A DNA stretch of 64,000 nt from Gnetum montanum (lineage: Eukaryota; Streptophyta; Gnetopsida; Gnetales; Gnetaceae): contig MNCI01003767.1 of assembly GCA_015680685.1 (NCBI GenBank), positions 438,202 to 502,201 of the forward strand, given 5' to 3'. Of this stretch, positions 24,881 to 36,691 are shown piece after piece. The translations under genes and the position numbers were made by a program. Positions within the stretch are counted from its first letter, which is position 1. Each line of letters starts with the position of its first letter. The notes beneath the pieces were generated by a model. The model ran no database searches, was not told the DNA's origin, and saw only the letters and a list, made by a program, of their open reading frames with translations.

Positions 24881-26454
24881 CATATCCTTGGATTGATTAC
24901 TGTTAGTTCTAAATATGACCAAGCAAAGGGTATTGACCATTTATTCATCACTTTCAACAACTTTTCTTTTTGTTCAGAAGCAACTTTGGCATTAATGATG
25001 ACCATTTTACCATTCTTTAAAAATGCATATTCCATTCTGACTAGTAAATTTTTTAGTTTTAAGGACTCTTGCTTGAAGTGATCAGGGATATCCAACTCTC
25101 CCCAATAGTTATCATCATCTTCATTAGAGAGTTGGAAATGGACTTGCTCAATTTTGTCCATGCCTTCTACATATGCACAAGTTAAGCTCTCAGTTGGCTC
25201 CATGCATATTGTGTTGTTATCTGAATCAGCTATCAACCACTGGGTGCCCTCCTACTTTGTGGCTACTGTGTATAAACATCATTGAATATTAATTTCTTGC
25301 ACACACTAATTGCATGCCTTCATGTATGTGCTTCTGGTTGACCAAATCTTTTACATGCAATTGCACCCATTGTCACTATACATGATGCATGGAATATGCT
25401 TCTTCTCAATTTTTCCTAAATCATTCTCCTTAGATATTTCGAGAGATAGGTCCCTTATACTGATTCACGCATCAACCATGCTTAACCAAGCCCTTCCAAT
25501 GATGATTTGGAAGTCACTTTTGTAGTTGTCCACCTTAATTACCATAAAATCAACAAGATAGGACCACCCACAAACTGTGGTCACAATGTCCTCTACTAAT
25601 CCCAAAGGGACTATAATCGACTAATCTCCTAATTCTAAATAGATGTTGCTCTTCTTAAGAGGTGGTAGGTTCCAGGCTTTGTACATATCATGGAAGATGA
25701 GGTTAACTCCAAAACCAGAGTCAAGAAGAGCCTTGCATGGCTCTTGTCCAACAATCTATAGAAAGATGAGTGGACTTCTTGGATCAGATCTCTTTGTAGG
25801 AAGGTTGCTAGCCTTGATCCAGTCAGAAATAGCATGATTTAGCATCACAATGTAGATCTGAGGCAACACTTAGTTTGAAGGGTACTCGAAGGTATTTGAA
25901 GTAGAGGATGAGGGTACTGGAGATAAAGGGTGATCAACTGGAGTAAATTACGAGGGCTAGAGAGGACTGCTGGGCTAGAAGAAAGGTCATTTCCTTGATC
26001 GATTATCCAACCCACTTGGTTGAAAAATTAGTTGTGAGTGTATAGCCCTTGTAGCATTTCATTGTTGCAACTGTGGAGGAATTTCACCCTGCATGGATGG
26101 AGCAAGAGGTAATTGAGTTGAAGGTGGAGGTGTAGGTGCAGAGGGATGTGGAGGATGATAAGGATACTAATATGGATTTTCTCCTCGAGTAAATGGTGAA
26201 TGTGTTCAATGGTATTTCAAAGGGTAATAGTGATGCTAGAATGATGCATGACTTGCCAAACTTCTAGGGAAGACGAGTTGCTGAACATAGTACCCGTATG
26301 GATCTGGTTGCCTATAAGGGTACTGCTACCTTAGCAATGGCATTCCCCACAATTGTGGTTGGTACTATTCATAAGGTTGTGGAGAAGTTCCACTTGGGTA
26401 GTAAGCTTATTGTTGCTAGTGGAATTGTCCTAGACTATCTTGAGGGTAAGGCAA
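24881..26454 (-). pseudogene. Athila-like aspartic protease and linker
   Basis: In the gag frame the minus strand reads ALLDSGFGVNLIFHDMYKAW (about 25731-25672), with the Asp-Ser-Gly of a retroviral-type aspartic protease at 25722-25714. The linker to reverse transcriptase includes 25236-24877, open for 119 codons and acidic at its start. The protease would cut the Gag-Pol polyprotein. Stops upstream (26450-25840) make that part hard to read. Confidence 0.7.
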
Positions 26455-28311
26455 TCATCTTGGAGCTTGCCTATGTGCTAGGCGGGGCTTCAATCCGTAC
26501 ACTCCAAATTCTTGTAAGTGTGACACCACAGGGCAACATACCTTTGAATGTTCATATTGATAGATGTCACACTTGGTTTCATCATCAAAATCAGACTCCA
26601 CTACTTCCTCTACTGCAACAACTTTGCCCTTACCTCTTTGGTAGGCACGTTCAGCTTCTTTTCGCCTCCTGCGATTACGATCACTATTTTGCTCTTTGGA
26701 TTCTTCAGCAATCTTCAAAGTGATTTGAAAATTTTCATCCAAAGAGTCCCATAACTTGTCAACCTTAGCTGAAATGTCAAAAATAGATTTTCGGATAGGT
26801 AAGGTTTTTCTATTCACCACTTCATCAAGTGGTGACTCCTCCTTATCACAAAATTAGACCTCTCATTTTATGATGGATGGATTCCTATTGTACTCTTCAG
26901 CACTCTCCCTTTTTCATAGCTCACCTTCTTCTTTTGCTACCTACTTAGTTAGCCTTTGGATTTGATGAACTCTCATTTCAAATAACCTCCCTTGGGTGTA
27001 CACCCCAAGGGTTCTTCTTGTTTCTGCCCTAAGCCCATCTATGAAGTGGCAAAGTTGTTCCCTTTGAGAGTAACCATGGCTAGGGCATCTATGTAAGAGT
27101 GAATAATATTGGCCCATGGTGGCATCCAAGGGTTCATGTGCTCCTTATTTTCAGCCTTGGATTTGCCTTCTTAGATTAGACACTCTAAAGTACGTTTGAT
27201 ATTTGTCATTGAATAGTTTTAACATGGTACTCCATCATCGGATAGATTCTAGTTCTAAGGACTAGTACCAACTTTCAACTTCCTTAATGAGTGTCCTTGT
27301 GAAAAGCTTGAGTTTCTACCACTCGTTCTTGATGTTTTGTAAGGCATAGGCATCTTGAAAAGCTTGCAGATGTGTCTGCGGATCAAAGTTGTGTCCCCCC
27401 TCAAATCTTGGGATATTATTCATATCTAGGTGCTTGATCTAACTATCCTATATATGCCTAGTTGGAATTCTTACTACCTTAGCAATGTTAAGCACACTTT
27501 GAGTCACTAGTAAAGGTTCATCATCATTGCTACATTGATGAAGCCAATGTTGGTTTTAGCCACCCTTGTGATTTTGGTGGCCTTCATGATCATTATTATT
27601 TCATCAATCACCTTCATCACAGCTATTTCAATGGTGGCTTCTATGAGAACCATCAAATGAAGAGGAATGTTCGAAATCATATGAAAAGGATGGAGAGGAA
27701 GGTGGACCACCATCGCCACCACAGTGTCTGCCATCACTCTTACGCTTTTTACAATCTCCATCATTAGATCCCTTATTATTGTGATGTTCACCCGAGTCCC
27801 TACCTTAGCTATCACTATTTCTTAAACCCAGTTTATGAATAGTTGATCATAGGGTCAAGTTCACACCCTCACAATCATTAGCAGGGGGTGGAGATCCTTC
27901 ATGTTGAGAACCTTCCAAGGGAGGATCCTCATTGTCCTCTTAATCTAGTAGGAACGAGGGCTTAGTGTAATGTTTTCCCTTTGTGGCTTCATGGAGTCTC
28001 TCCTAACATTTATCTCGCCTACATTGTGTTTCAGTTGGATGATAGCTCCAAGTGTCATATCCATCCACAACGTACTCTTCGTGAAGATCTGCTATGCCCA
28101 ACTTCTTAAGGGTTTTAATTAGCATTCCAAGCATAGATCTATTGGGAAGCAAAACAACATTGCCTTCCATATCACACCATCGCATCTGTTCATCCTAATG
28201 TAGGATGAAGGTGAAATTTGGCATAAACTCATCTGGATGAGTGTATATCACCTTGCATTCTTGTGGGACCAATGGTTTAGTATCATCATGCTTAGGAGAA
28301 GAAGAAGACAT
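26455..28311 (-). pseudogene. Athila-like gag
   Basis: ATG at 28311 (MSSSSPKHDDTKPLVPQECK). One phase is kept all the way to 26455, with many TAA/TAG stops but no frameshift that I can see. Landmarks are IADLHEEYVVDGYDTWSYH (near 28100-28045), IPRFEGGHNFDPQTHLQAF (near 27410-27355), WSTMLKLFNDKY (near 27230-27195), SQREQLCHFIDGLRAETRRT (27070-27010, the retrotransposon gag core) and a basic region RNRRRRKEAER near 26660. CDIYQYEHSKVCCP (near 26555) resembles a broken zinc knuckle. Gag would build the particle and package RNA. Confidence 0.75.
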
Positions 28312-28444
28312 TTTGTAAAACAAAATGAAATTGTCATTGTGCTTTTGTGATTTACATATAGTGGGAATGTTATGATCTTAGGTTCGTACAACGATATTAG
28401 TGATATTCACTTAGACTTAAATAGCGCATGTTCCATAAACAAAG

Positions 28445-28462
28445 TCCTTGACAACAGTGCCA
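28445..28462 (-). promoter_or_regulatory. primer-binding site, tRNA-Asp type
   Basis: The minus strand reads TGGCACTGTTGTCAAGGA one base inside the LTR boundary at 28464. It matches the tRNA-Asp primer site used by Athila elements except for changes that are all transitions. This supports both the lineage and the minus orientation. Confidence 0.7.
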
Positions 28463-28463
28463 A

Positions 28464-29346
28464 TGATTAGTGAGGTACCCCTATGCCCAACCATACGAAT
28501 CACAAAGCATTGACAAGCAACTTGGTTCAATTCCCTGAACTTTATTGTTTCTAGTACACCAGCCCTTTAGGAAGTGAATCTAGCCTTAAGGTCAATCATT
28601 GTCCTCCCAATTACACTTGTGATGCACGTTGGTACAGTTAAGTGTAACTGAGGCCTCCGATTTTTATCATTTTGTATTTTATATTGTAGGTGCTCGAAAT
28701 GTAGATAAAAGGAGTTTAATTAATTAATCTCAATTGCTAATTAACTAATCAGTTAACTAATCCTAACATAAGTATCTATTCCCACTTTCTATACATGTCC
28801 TCCCATGTATCCATTGTTGGGCATACCAAGCGATAACATTGCTGGGATTACCAAGTGAATACATGTTACACTCGAAGCAATCGTACGTATGTATTTAATC
28901 TATCAAGCTTAATAATCTCATTAATTCAATTTCTAGACAATAATTACAAAATAATTGAGAATAATTAGCAAATAATTGAAAACATTAAATGCATAAATAA
29001 AAGAGCTAATCTATCCAAACTGCTACAAGGTTTATTAGAAAGCTCATCTTTATTGCTGCACACACTGTCGTTCTTAGGTACAACAATGCTCGAATAAAGA
29101 TCCGTACACTCAATGACTCCTGTTGTGAGCACTCAGGGAAAAAATTCTAACTTTCAAATGGAAAAAATGCAAGAGCTTCACTACTACTGAAATCTAGACT
29201 CCTCATAAATGTGGTGGGTAGGCACATATTTATAGGAGATGGATAGATACTGCGTCGACGAGGCATCATCGATGCAGGTCGAAATTTGTTGACAGGGCCT
29301 CGTGGACAAGGCCTCATCAACGTAGCCAACCAACAATGACTCATCA
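28464..29346 (-). repeat. 5' LTR of the Athila-like element
   Basis: Starts TGATTAGTGAGGTACC and ends GACTCATCA. It aligns with 16125-16977 over its whole length, but carries about 40 extra bases near 29275-29320 (GATGCAGGTCGAAATTTGTT and onward). Confidence 0.85.
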
Positions 29347-29351
29347 ATAAT
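29347..29351. repeat. target-site duplication of the Athila-like element, right copy (ATAAT)
   Basis: One C-to-T change from the left copy ACAAT. Chromovirus LTR sequence (GAAAGCATGACAAACTTGAA) resumes directly after it. Confidence 0.75.
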
Positions 29352-29583
29352 GAAAGCATGACAAACTTGAAGCTAATGATGCATCAAGATACATTAATAA
29401 TAAACCACTCAATATATATATATATATATTATGGAAGGTCAAACTGCCCAAAAATTTATGCCAAACTAAAGACTAAGCATACATTTCAATTTATAAAATT
29501 GCATGTCTCTACATAAATTTTTAAAAAATCTATACTGCTCTCATAGGATGCAAAACATAAATATCATCATATACATAAGAGTA

Positions 29584-29795
29584 CAATGAGGGATATACAA
29601 ATATGAATAGTCCATAATACTACACATAAAAATATACATCAACCAATTCCCAAAGATATCCCTCTCCTCTACTCTTTCTTAGTGCTTACCAATGAGGGAT
29701 ATACAAATATGAATAGTCCATAATACTATACATAAAAATATACATCAACCAATTCCCAAAGATATCCCTCTCCTCTACTCTTTCTTAGTGCTTGC
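29584..29795. repeat. 106-bp tandem duplication in the chromovirus LTR
   Basis: CAATGAGGGATATACAAATA starts at 29584 and again at 29690 and the copies differ by only a few bases. The partner LTR (about 9508-9613) has a single copy, so the duplication happened after insertion. Confidence 0.9.
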
Positions 29796-30484
29796 TTGCA
29801 CCCTTACAACTTTCACCTGTAACTAAACAAAGTTAGTATAAAACTAAGTGGGAAGACTTTACACCTCACCTACTAGATGATCAAGAAGTGTTGCACTAGA
29901 GGAGAGGAATGAGGTACAAAGCAACCTGCATCAACAGTTAGTCTCTTACATGCTCTAAGTAACACATGCACAGATGATATCACACACCATACTAGCATAA
30001 TCCTTACTAGAGTGAACATATCACCAACATATAATCATAGATATAATCACTATCACATATAATCAATCATATATCTATTACATCACACCACATGCATTTC
30101 CACTATCAAGTCTATAAATCAATCACAAGATATACCACCATCACTATGACTCATAAGATAATAATCCATGTGGACACCATACCAACATATACACATTACT
30201 CATATGGTCGCTAGCACATCTACACTTAGTGTAGCATATGAAATGTTGTCATGAGTACTCATAATCAATCACTTACTTCCAAGTCTTTTATTAGTCTTTT
30301 ATTTATCCAACCAATGCTAGGATTTGTTAACTTGTGACCTACAATCACTAGCCTTCTAGAGGACTAATTATAGGAATGTACACACCTATGCCATGTACCA
30401 ATTGTAGGGATGAACACACCTATGCTCTCCCTACATCACAATGGGGGTTAATCCATAACTATCTCCAAGATGCCTCATTACAAA

Positions 30485-31292
30485 CTAGTTGATGAGTGGC
30501 GAGATACCCCTACACTCAACCATACGAATACGAGCATTTTCACGTGCGATCCAGTTGAACTCCGCAAATGGACTAGTTGTGGCACCTAGATAGTTAGCCT
30601 TAGGTCACAGTTTGTTGTCTTCCCACCTAGACTAGTATTATATTTTTCACGTATGGTTTAGTCCAGAGTGAGGTGTATGATGTGTTTTCTACTCTAATGC
30701 TACTCCTAAGGGCAATGGAAAGTAATATTATCTAAGCTAAGAGAGAAAGGGTAAAAGAATCTAATCTAGCCTAAGTGCAATGAGCACCCGTTCCTTGATT
30801 ATCCGTACACATCTTGGACTTCATGCACGACTACCACTGGGATTACCAAGCACAGATCCTAGGTACGCTATTGGGTTACCAAGTAGTCACACTTAAATAC
30901 TCGTAATCAAGTCGTACTCATTCCGCGTTGCTAGGAGATAAGGGTGAGAGAGACTAATTAAGAAAGCAGTAAATAACAATTAAATAAATAAATAAACAAA
31001 GTGAATGCTGTAATGATGAAGTAATCTCGATCTTTATTGCCGGTCATGTGCGTGTCCAAGTATATCACACTCAAATAAAGGATGTCATACAATTACATTC
31101 ACCACACTGCGGGCATACACGGGAAAAATAATCTATCTCTGGAGGGATCAAACTACCAGAGTTTTGCTACTATCTAACTCTAATGTGTGAAACAAGGGAG
31201 AGCCGCCTCTTATTTATAGAACTGGCAACGGACTGCAATATCGCGTACGCGATATCGCAGGGGACGATGCGATATCGCATCCCATCACTAGT
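30485..31292 (-). mobile_element. solo LTR of an Athila-like element, with target duplication
   Basis: A 798-bp LTR (30490-31287) begins TGATGAGTGGCGAG and ends ATCCCATCA on the plus strand. Perfect CTAGT duplications flank it (30485-30489 and 31288-31292). No internal region is present, and chromovirus LTR continues on both sides. Its first ~180 bp match the reverse of 1380-1556. It is what unequal recombination between two LTRs leaves. It includes the CpG-rich palindromes at 31238-31280. Confidence 0.85.
31238..31280. repeat. two CpG-bearing palindromes in the solo LTR
   Basis: ATATCGCGTACGCGATAT (31238-31255) and ATGCGATATCGCAT (31267-31280) are perfect palindromes 11 bases apart. They lie close to the LTR end and share GCGATATCGC-type cores. 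Confidence 0.9.
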
Positions 31293-32722
31293 CCACACCC
31301 TTATGCTAACACCATATACCAATGACTACTATGAGCGTCATTGCAAAGACATGTACAAATCTAGGCTAACCTAAGCCATCACATGTCACAAGTACAACAT
31401 ATTTAAAGTAAACATAAGATAACCACATATATCCATACCTAACAATCACACTCACTTCATGAAGACAATACCATAGCATGATATAACAAAAGTTTACACC
31501 ACAACCATACTCCTTGAACTACATATAACTTTGTAAAAATGATTGCTATTATAACCTCCAAGATGATAGATGCCAAAAGATAAAATAAATTCTACAATTA
31601 GAAAGTACATAAAAAGATGATCCCAACAATACTAATTTCACCTCAATTAGACTCCTAGAAAAAATGTTATCTACATTTAAATGTTAATTAATAAAATAAT
31701 AAATAATAATATTTCATTACAACCAGTGATACTTGAAACTCCTAAATCTTCTATGTAAGAACATGCCTATAAAATATAATATCCAAATCATGCTAGTTTC
31801 ATCAACATCACCTCTAATATTCCACAAGTTCACATCATTTCATACATCGCATATTTATTCATAAACAATCTGCAACCAAAACTATAAAATTTTGGAAAAT
31901 CTGCAAAATAATATATCCAAACTCAATCTTTTAACTATCTGCCCTACATGCCCACATCACATAATCATATACACTAACACAAAAATACAAGAGAAAGATA
32001 AAGATAACCTGTAAATTAAAATTGTTGAAGAAAAAAGTCCAAAACAAACATGAAATCCTCAAAAATCTAGCAAAAATCCATTTTGCTCCAAACAAATCTT
32101 GTACCCATGTAGATACAATCACAACAAACCCAAATCTAAGTTTAAAGCAAGAAAAATCTTTCCACAAAGCTAAAAAAATTAGAAGAAAACTGAAAAAATG
32201 TAAAAAGATACAAAGACAGGAAAGAACAAACTCAAACTCGCTTTCTGTTCATACAAATAGGGAAAAAAATAGAAACCCAACTTCTTAGGATATGTGGTGT
32301 GAGGTAGTAGAAAATAATTCAACTATGTTTAAAGTATATACTTTATGTATAAAAACATTTTTCTTTTCATGTGGAAAACCTGATTCCACCTTTACTTTTT
32401 GAATGTTTTTTAAGAAATATTTTCATAAGCTGATTTCTTTTATTTTTCTCTTTAACTAATGTCTTACATTTCAACCATGCATAACAAACACACCAACATT
32501 CTAAATTAAAATCTATTTGAACCTACGAGATTCATATTAATCACTCTATATATCCACATGCTAAAATCATATCCAAGCAACACACAACATAGTGCTATAG
32601 TTTAAATGTATAAATTCCAAAATCATACATAAGGCATAAATGCATACCAAATAGTTGCTCTTGTATCCCAATCTAACATTCTTACTAGTTACATCACTTA
32701 TCTAACACATGACACAAGGCTA

Positions 32723-33812
32723 GCGTGAAGATTGAGAACTTAGAAGGGGGGTTGAATAAGTTCCCCAAATTTAAATTAAACAACCACAAAAATCACATCC
32801 AATTTTATGTGATTCCCCAACTTGGATATGTCCACACTTGGAGGGTAGAATTGTTGCACACCTCTAAACTTTATTCTTTCTAAAATGTGGTTTGAAGGAT
32901 ACCACACCCTGTATAAGCTTTGAGCTTTGCACTGAAGTGTTCTGTCACTACAAAACCACTTAACCCCTCAAGGTCCCAACAAGCTCAGAATGTGGTTTCA
33001 AGGATTCCACAACCTTTACAAAATTGAGCTCCACTTCAAAGTGTTTTGATGCTACACAAACACTCAATCCTATAGGATCCTGACAAGCTCAATTATGATG
33101 CCTTCTCACAAGAAGCACATTAACCCTGCAAGACTACAAGACAAAAACAAAAACACAAGGAAAAAATGTAGCTTAAATTATAGGTCCTTATACTTTGAAG
33201 CAAAATTATACAAAAAATCAAGAGAATGATATGATAAATGAAGTACACAAGTATAATAGAATAGATTATACAATGATTGCTTTGATGATGACCTATCCTT
33301 GTACAATAGCCAAGATATTGAAGTCTTCTTATAGCATTCGAGTTTTCAAAAACACCTTGGAATGCATGTAACAACTATCTCATAGCTAGTGTAGATGTTC
33401 CCTTCGAGATTGGGACATATCTCTGAAAATAACTTCAACTCTAGGAAGACATCTCCTTTATAAGTAGGACATCTCTTAAGAGACGTCTCTCCTGCAATGG
33501 AGACGTTTCTTAAAAACAGTAGATGTCTCTTCTATTTTTGCACTTTTCCTTCTGAAGCTTCATCTCATTCATTTATCTTCTTCCTAGTCCTTGAAGCATC
33601 TTCATTTGACTCAGAGCCTTTGTTTATATCCATGCTTTCATCTATCCCATGTAGTCTCTACTTTGACATTTCATCCATGCCCTACAAAATCATCCCATTC
33701 CACAAAAATTCTATGTTCTCCATTTTCCTTAAGGTTTTGACATACCAAAAGGTCAACATAGTGTACATAATCATGTTAGTTAATCATGTAAATACATCAT
33801 AATCATACCATA
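32723..33812. mobile_element. probable insertion (possible solo LTR) in the chromovirus LTR
   Basis: Direct repeats AAGGCTA flank the segment (32716-32722 and 33813-33819). Inside, TGAAGATTGAGAAC...AGAAGGGGGGTTGAATAAG near the left side and CATACCA near the right would fit TG...CA ends at 32726 and 33810, but the bases next to those ends do not match each other well. A ~105-bp tandem duplication (ATGTGGTTT.AAGGAT at about 32886 and 32992) and repeated GACGTCTC motifs (palindrome 33479-33490) lie within. I cannot assign a family. Confidence 0.35.
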
Positions 33813-33948
33813 AAGGCTAAAGCATCCTAACATATAAAGCACAATCATGATAGACTAACTCATTCTCGATAACCCATCAAGACCATACACAAAATATATA
33901 AATCATAATCATACTTCCATATCAACTATCTTTGGAAGGGATGTAACA

Positions 33949-33953
33949 CCTCC
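33949..33953. repeat. target-site duplication of the chromovirus, right copy (CCTCC)
   Basis: Follows the LTR end ATGTAACA; the left copy is CCTCT. Host LINE sequence continues at 33954. Confidence 0.55.
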
Positions 33954-33967
33954 TCTCCCACATCTTA

Positions 33968-36691
33968 ATGTTAGTTTTATCATGGAATATTTGGGGCCTT
34001 TCTAATAGGTCCTAAGCAAAGATTGTTGGGGAGCATCTTTCAAACCAACATTTCTCACTTACTTTTCTTTTCTTGCAAGAAATTAAAATTTCAACTCATG
34101 ATATTAGTTTTATTGATAAATGCATTTTTAAAAACTACATTATTTTTCTACTTCTCATGAAGTTAATAAAGGAGGTGTTGCTATTCTTGTTAATAAAACT
34201 TGAACTAAAAAAATTTTAAATTTTGATTTGAATAACTTTGAAAGAGTTATTTAGATTACTTGTTATAGTGAAAAAGGTGAGTTTGGACTCTATAATATTT
34301 ATGCTTCTAATAATTAGAAAGATAGATCAGAGGTTTGGAGATATCTTTTGTCTCTACCTAAAGTTCCTTAGATTAATTAAAGGTGATTTTAATTAGGTTG
34401 AAAGTCATTTAGATAAACTTGGTGGTCTTCGTCCCAATATGTCTTCTCAGGAAAAAGAAGATTGATGCAATTTCAAAGAAACATATTTTTTTTTTCAAAT
34501 GTTATCCCCTTATTCCCATCTCATTTGAATGAGAAGTAGTATTCTTGATATAATTATCAACAAGGAAATGATAGAATTTATTGTCAATTTGATAGATTTT
34601 ACATGTAATGTTTTCTTTTGAAATTCTATAAGGAAAATAGAATTCATACAAATGATACTTTGTTAGATCAATTTCTTATTAGCATTTTTCTCTCTAGAAT
34701 TAATTCATCATCCTTTGAAAAGCATAAGCCTTTTTATATGAATGCTAATATGTTTATAAGACATAGTGGAAAAATATTTTGAAATCCTTATGAAATGTAG
34801 AAAAAAAGCCTACTAATGATATTGGTTGGATTGACTAGTGATAGCAAACTACTTGTAGAGTTATAAATTATGCTAGATGGTTTGGAAAGTAATTTGCTAA
34901 GTGTAAGCATCAAGTTGAAGAAGATTTTGCAAAACTTGTAAAGCAAATGCAAATTCTTTTAGACTAGAATCCCTTTGATTTTGAAACTCAAAAAGCCTAA
35001 GCTAAAGCTCATTATGCTAAACAATATTGGGATGTTTTTGAAGCTAAAATTACTCTCACTAAAAGTCACATGGGTTGGCTAAAAACTAAAGATAAACCTT
35101 GTAAGGAATTTTTTAAATTTATAAAAGGAAATGATCAAGTGTCTAATCTAAAATCACTTTATATAAATGATTCCAATATTAAAGATCCTAAAACTATCAA
35201 TAGTTTTTATCAAATCATTTTTCTTCTGAAAGTTTTAGCAAAGAATCCTTCCAAGCCTTTAGTACACATATTCTTCATCTTATAATAGTAGCACATCGAA
35301 GTATTCTTTAAGAAAAATTGCAATAGAAGAAATCAAGGTAGCGGCCTTTAGTTTAGGAGAAAGTAAACATCTTAGTTTTGATGGTTTTACTATTGAATTT
35401 TTGAAGAAGTATTAGGACATTGTTGGAGATTATCTCTTTAATGTTTTCCAATAAACCATTAAAAAAGTTTCTCTTGGTAAAAATATTAATAAGGTATGAT
35501 TCATCTTCTTCCTAATAATGGAGATCTTCAACATATTGGTAATTGGAGATCTATTACTCTTCTTAACAATAATTATAAAATTTTAGCTAAATGCATAGCT
35601 TGCCAAATTCAAAAGATTATTGAAAATATCATCAAACTTAAGCAAACCAGTTTTGTTAAAGGTAGACATATCTAAAAAAATGTTATTGCAACTTGGGAGG
35701 GAATGTAGTGGGTTTTTGATACTAACAAACATATTGCTTTTATTAAGTTAGATTATACCAAAGCTTATGATAGGACTGAATGGAATTTTATTATTTTATT
35801 TCTCCATAAATTGGTATTTGGTAATTATTTTATTTATCTTGTCCATACCCTATTCACTAATGCTAATGCTTAAGTTGCTACTAATTTTGGATTATTATTT
35901 CTTTTCTCTTCAATATTCAATTTGTCAAGGTTGTCCTTTAGTTCCTTGCATTTTCATTATTGTTGTAGACTTTCTTGCACATAATCTGCATTATGATCTA
36001 GAAAGGAATATCATTAAGTGAATTTCAATAGATAATTAAGGTATACAATTACTTAACATGTACTTTACATATGATTCTTTTTTTATGATCAACTATTCTT
36101 TACAACATAGCAATGCTCTTTTGGCTAGAGTGAAGGAATGTTGCATGTTATTTGGCTTTCAAATTAATTAGTAAAAATATGTTATTTCTTGTAATAGCAA
36201 TATTGATGAGGTGGTTACTCTCAAGCCTTGGAAATAGATTCTATCTTCAAAATTTTAGGAATATCTTTTTATTTTGAGCATAATCTTACTATTTTATGAA
36301 ATTATGTGCTTGATAAAATTAAAAAGAAACTTGATAAATGAAAAGAAAAAAAGCTCATCATTGTTGGTAAAGTTTTAGTTATTAAACAAATGTTTCAATC
36401 AACTCATATTTATTACTCTAGTTGTTAGGCTCCTTCTAAAACTTTGTATGGTAATATTAATCATATTATCCTTTAAATTCTTTAGTTTGCTAAGCAACAT
36501 AGAAAATGTTTTTTCTAGAGTTACTTAGGATATTTGCCCTAGTAGTAAGAAAGATGAAGGACTTAGCCTCATTAATTATTATAACCATGGCATTTTTCTT
36601 ACAATAAAATGGATTGCAAAGTGTGTTAATGGAGATGATGTTTGGATACTCCTTTTAAAAAATAGACATATGTAAGGAAAACCTAAGAATG
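33968..36691 (+). pseudogene. LINE ORF2, endonuclease and reverse transcriptase parts
   Basis: ATG at 33968 reads MLVLSWNIWGLSNRS, the start of an apurinic-type endonuclease in plant L1 LINEs, with LQEIK (near 34076) carrying the next catalytic residue. Reverse transcriptase shows FIKLDYTKAYDRTEW (near 35735-35785), and a decayed FTYDSFF at about 36064 where the two catalytic aspartates should be. Stops are scattered throughout. The frame is cut at 36691 by the R1 insertion and resumes at 41188. ORF2 would nick target DNA and prime reverse transcription. Confidence 0.75.
36684..36691. repeat. target-site duplication of the R1 insertion, left copy (TAAGAATG)
   Basis: The same eight bases occur at 41180-41187, and LINE ORF2 sequence lies outside both copies. 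Confidence 0.7.

Larger units (their letters stand above)
16125..29346 (-). mobile_element. Athila-like Ty3/gypsy LTR retrotransposon, nearly full length
   Basis: A 13,222-bp element in minus orientation with two LTRs (853 and 883 bp), a primer-binding site like that for tRNA-Asp, a gag-pol frame (28311 to 22195), a 2.1-kb spacer and a third ORF before the 3' LTR. The tRNA-Asp primer, the RT sequence around FMDDF and VQEGIMLGH, and the third ORF after integrase all fit the Athila lineage. It sits in the chromovirus LTR, and the empty site in the partner LTR confirms the boundaries. In a 99-base stretch of the two LTRs (16235-16333 against 28570-28668) I count 11 differences, 9 of them transitions, so it is not recent. 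Confidence 0.85.
9213..33948 (-). mobile_element. Tekay/Del-like chromovirus (Ty3/gypsy), heavily nested into
   Basis: This minus-strand LTR retrotransposon has a 3' LTR at 9213-11873, a pol and gag remnant at 11876-15750, a primer-binding site complementary to initiator tRNA-Met (16043-16056) and a 5' LTR starting at 16060, which other insertions now stretch to 33948. LTR ends are TGTTACA (33948 inward, minus strand) and TATTACA/TGTTATA at the other end. The integrase C-terminal KLAPRY motif and the reverse transcriptase motifs place it among chromoviruses; the chromodomain itself is missing through a deletion. The element sits between ORF1 and ORF2 of the host LINE. Confidence 0.8.
29352..33948 (-). 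repeat. chromovirus 5' LTR, outer part (interrupted)
   Basis: Continuation of the LTR that begins at 16060. It aligns with 9279-11873 of the partner, but holds a 106-bp tandem duplication, the solo LTR 30490-31287 and a probable insertion at 32723-33812. It ends GGAAGGGATGTAACA at 33948. The segment beyond 32397 has no counterpart in the truncated partner. Confidence 0.75.

Noticed and set aside
22195-28311. Reassigned genetic code in which TAA/TAG mean glutamine
   Set aside because: The frames would open almost fully under such a code, but the intact TAP46 exons contain no TAA or TAG codons, elements also carry frameshifts and lost catalytic residues, and land-plant nuclei use the standard code. 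Deamination of silenced elements explains the pattern.
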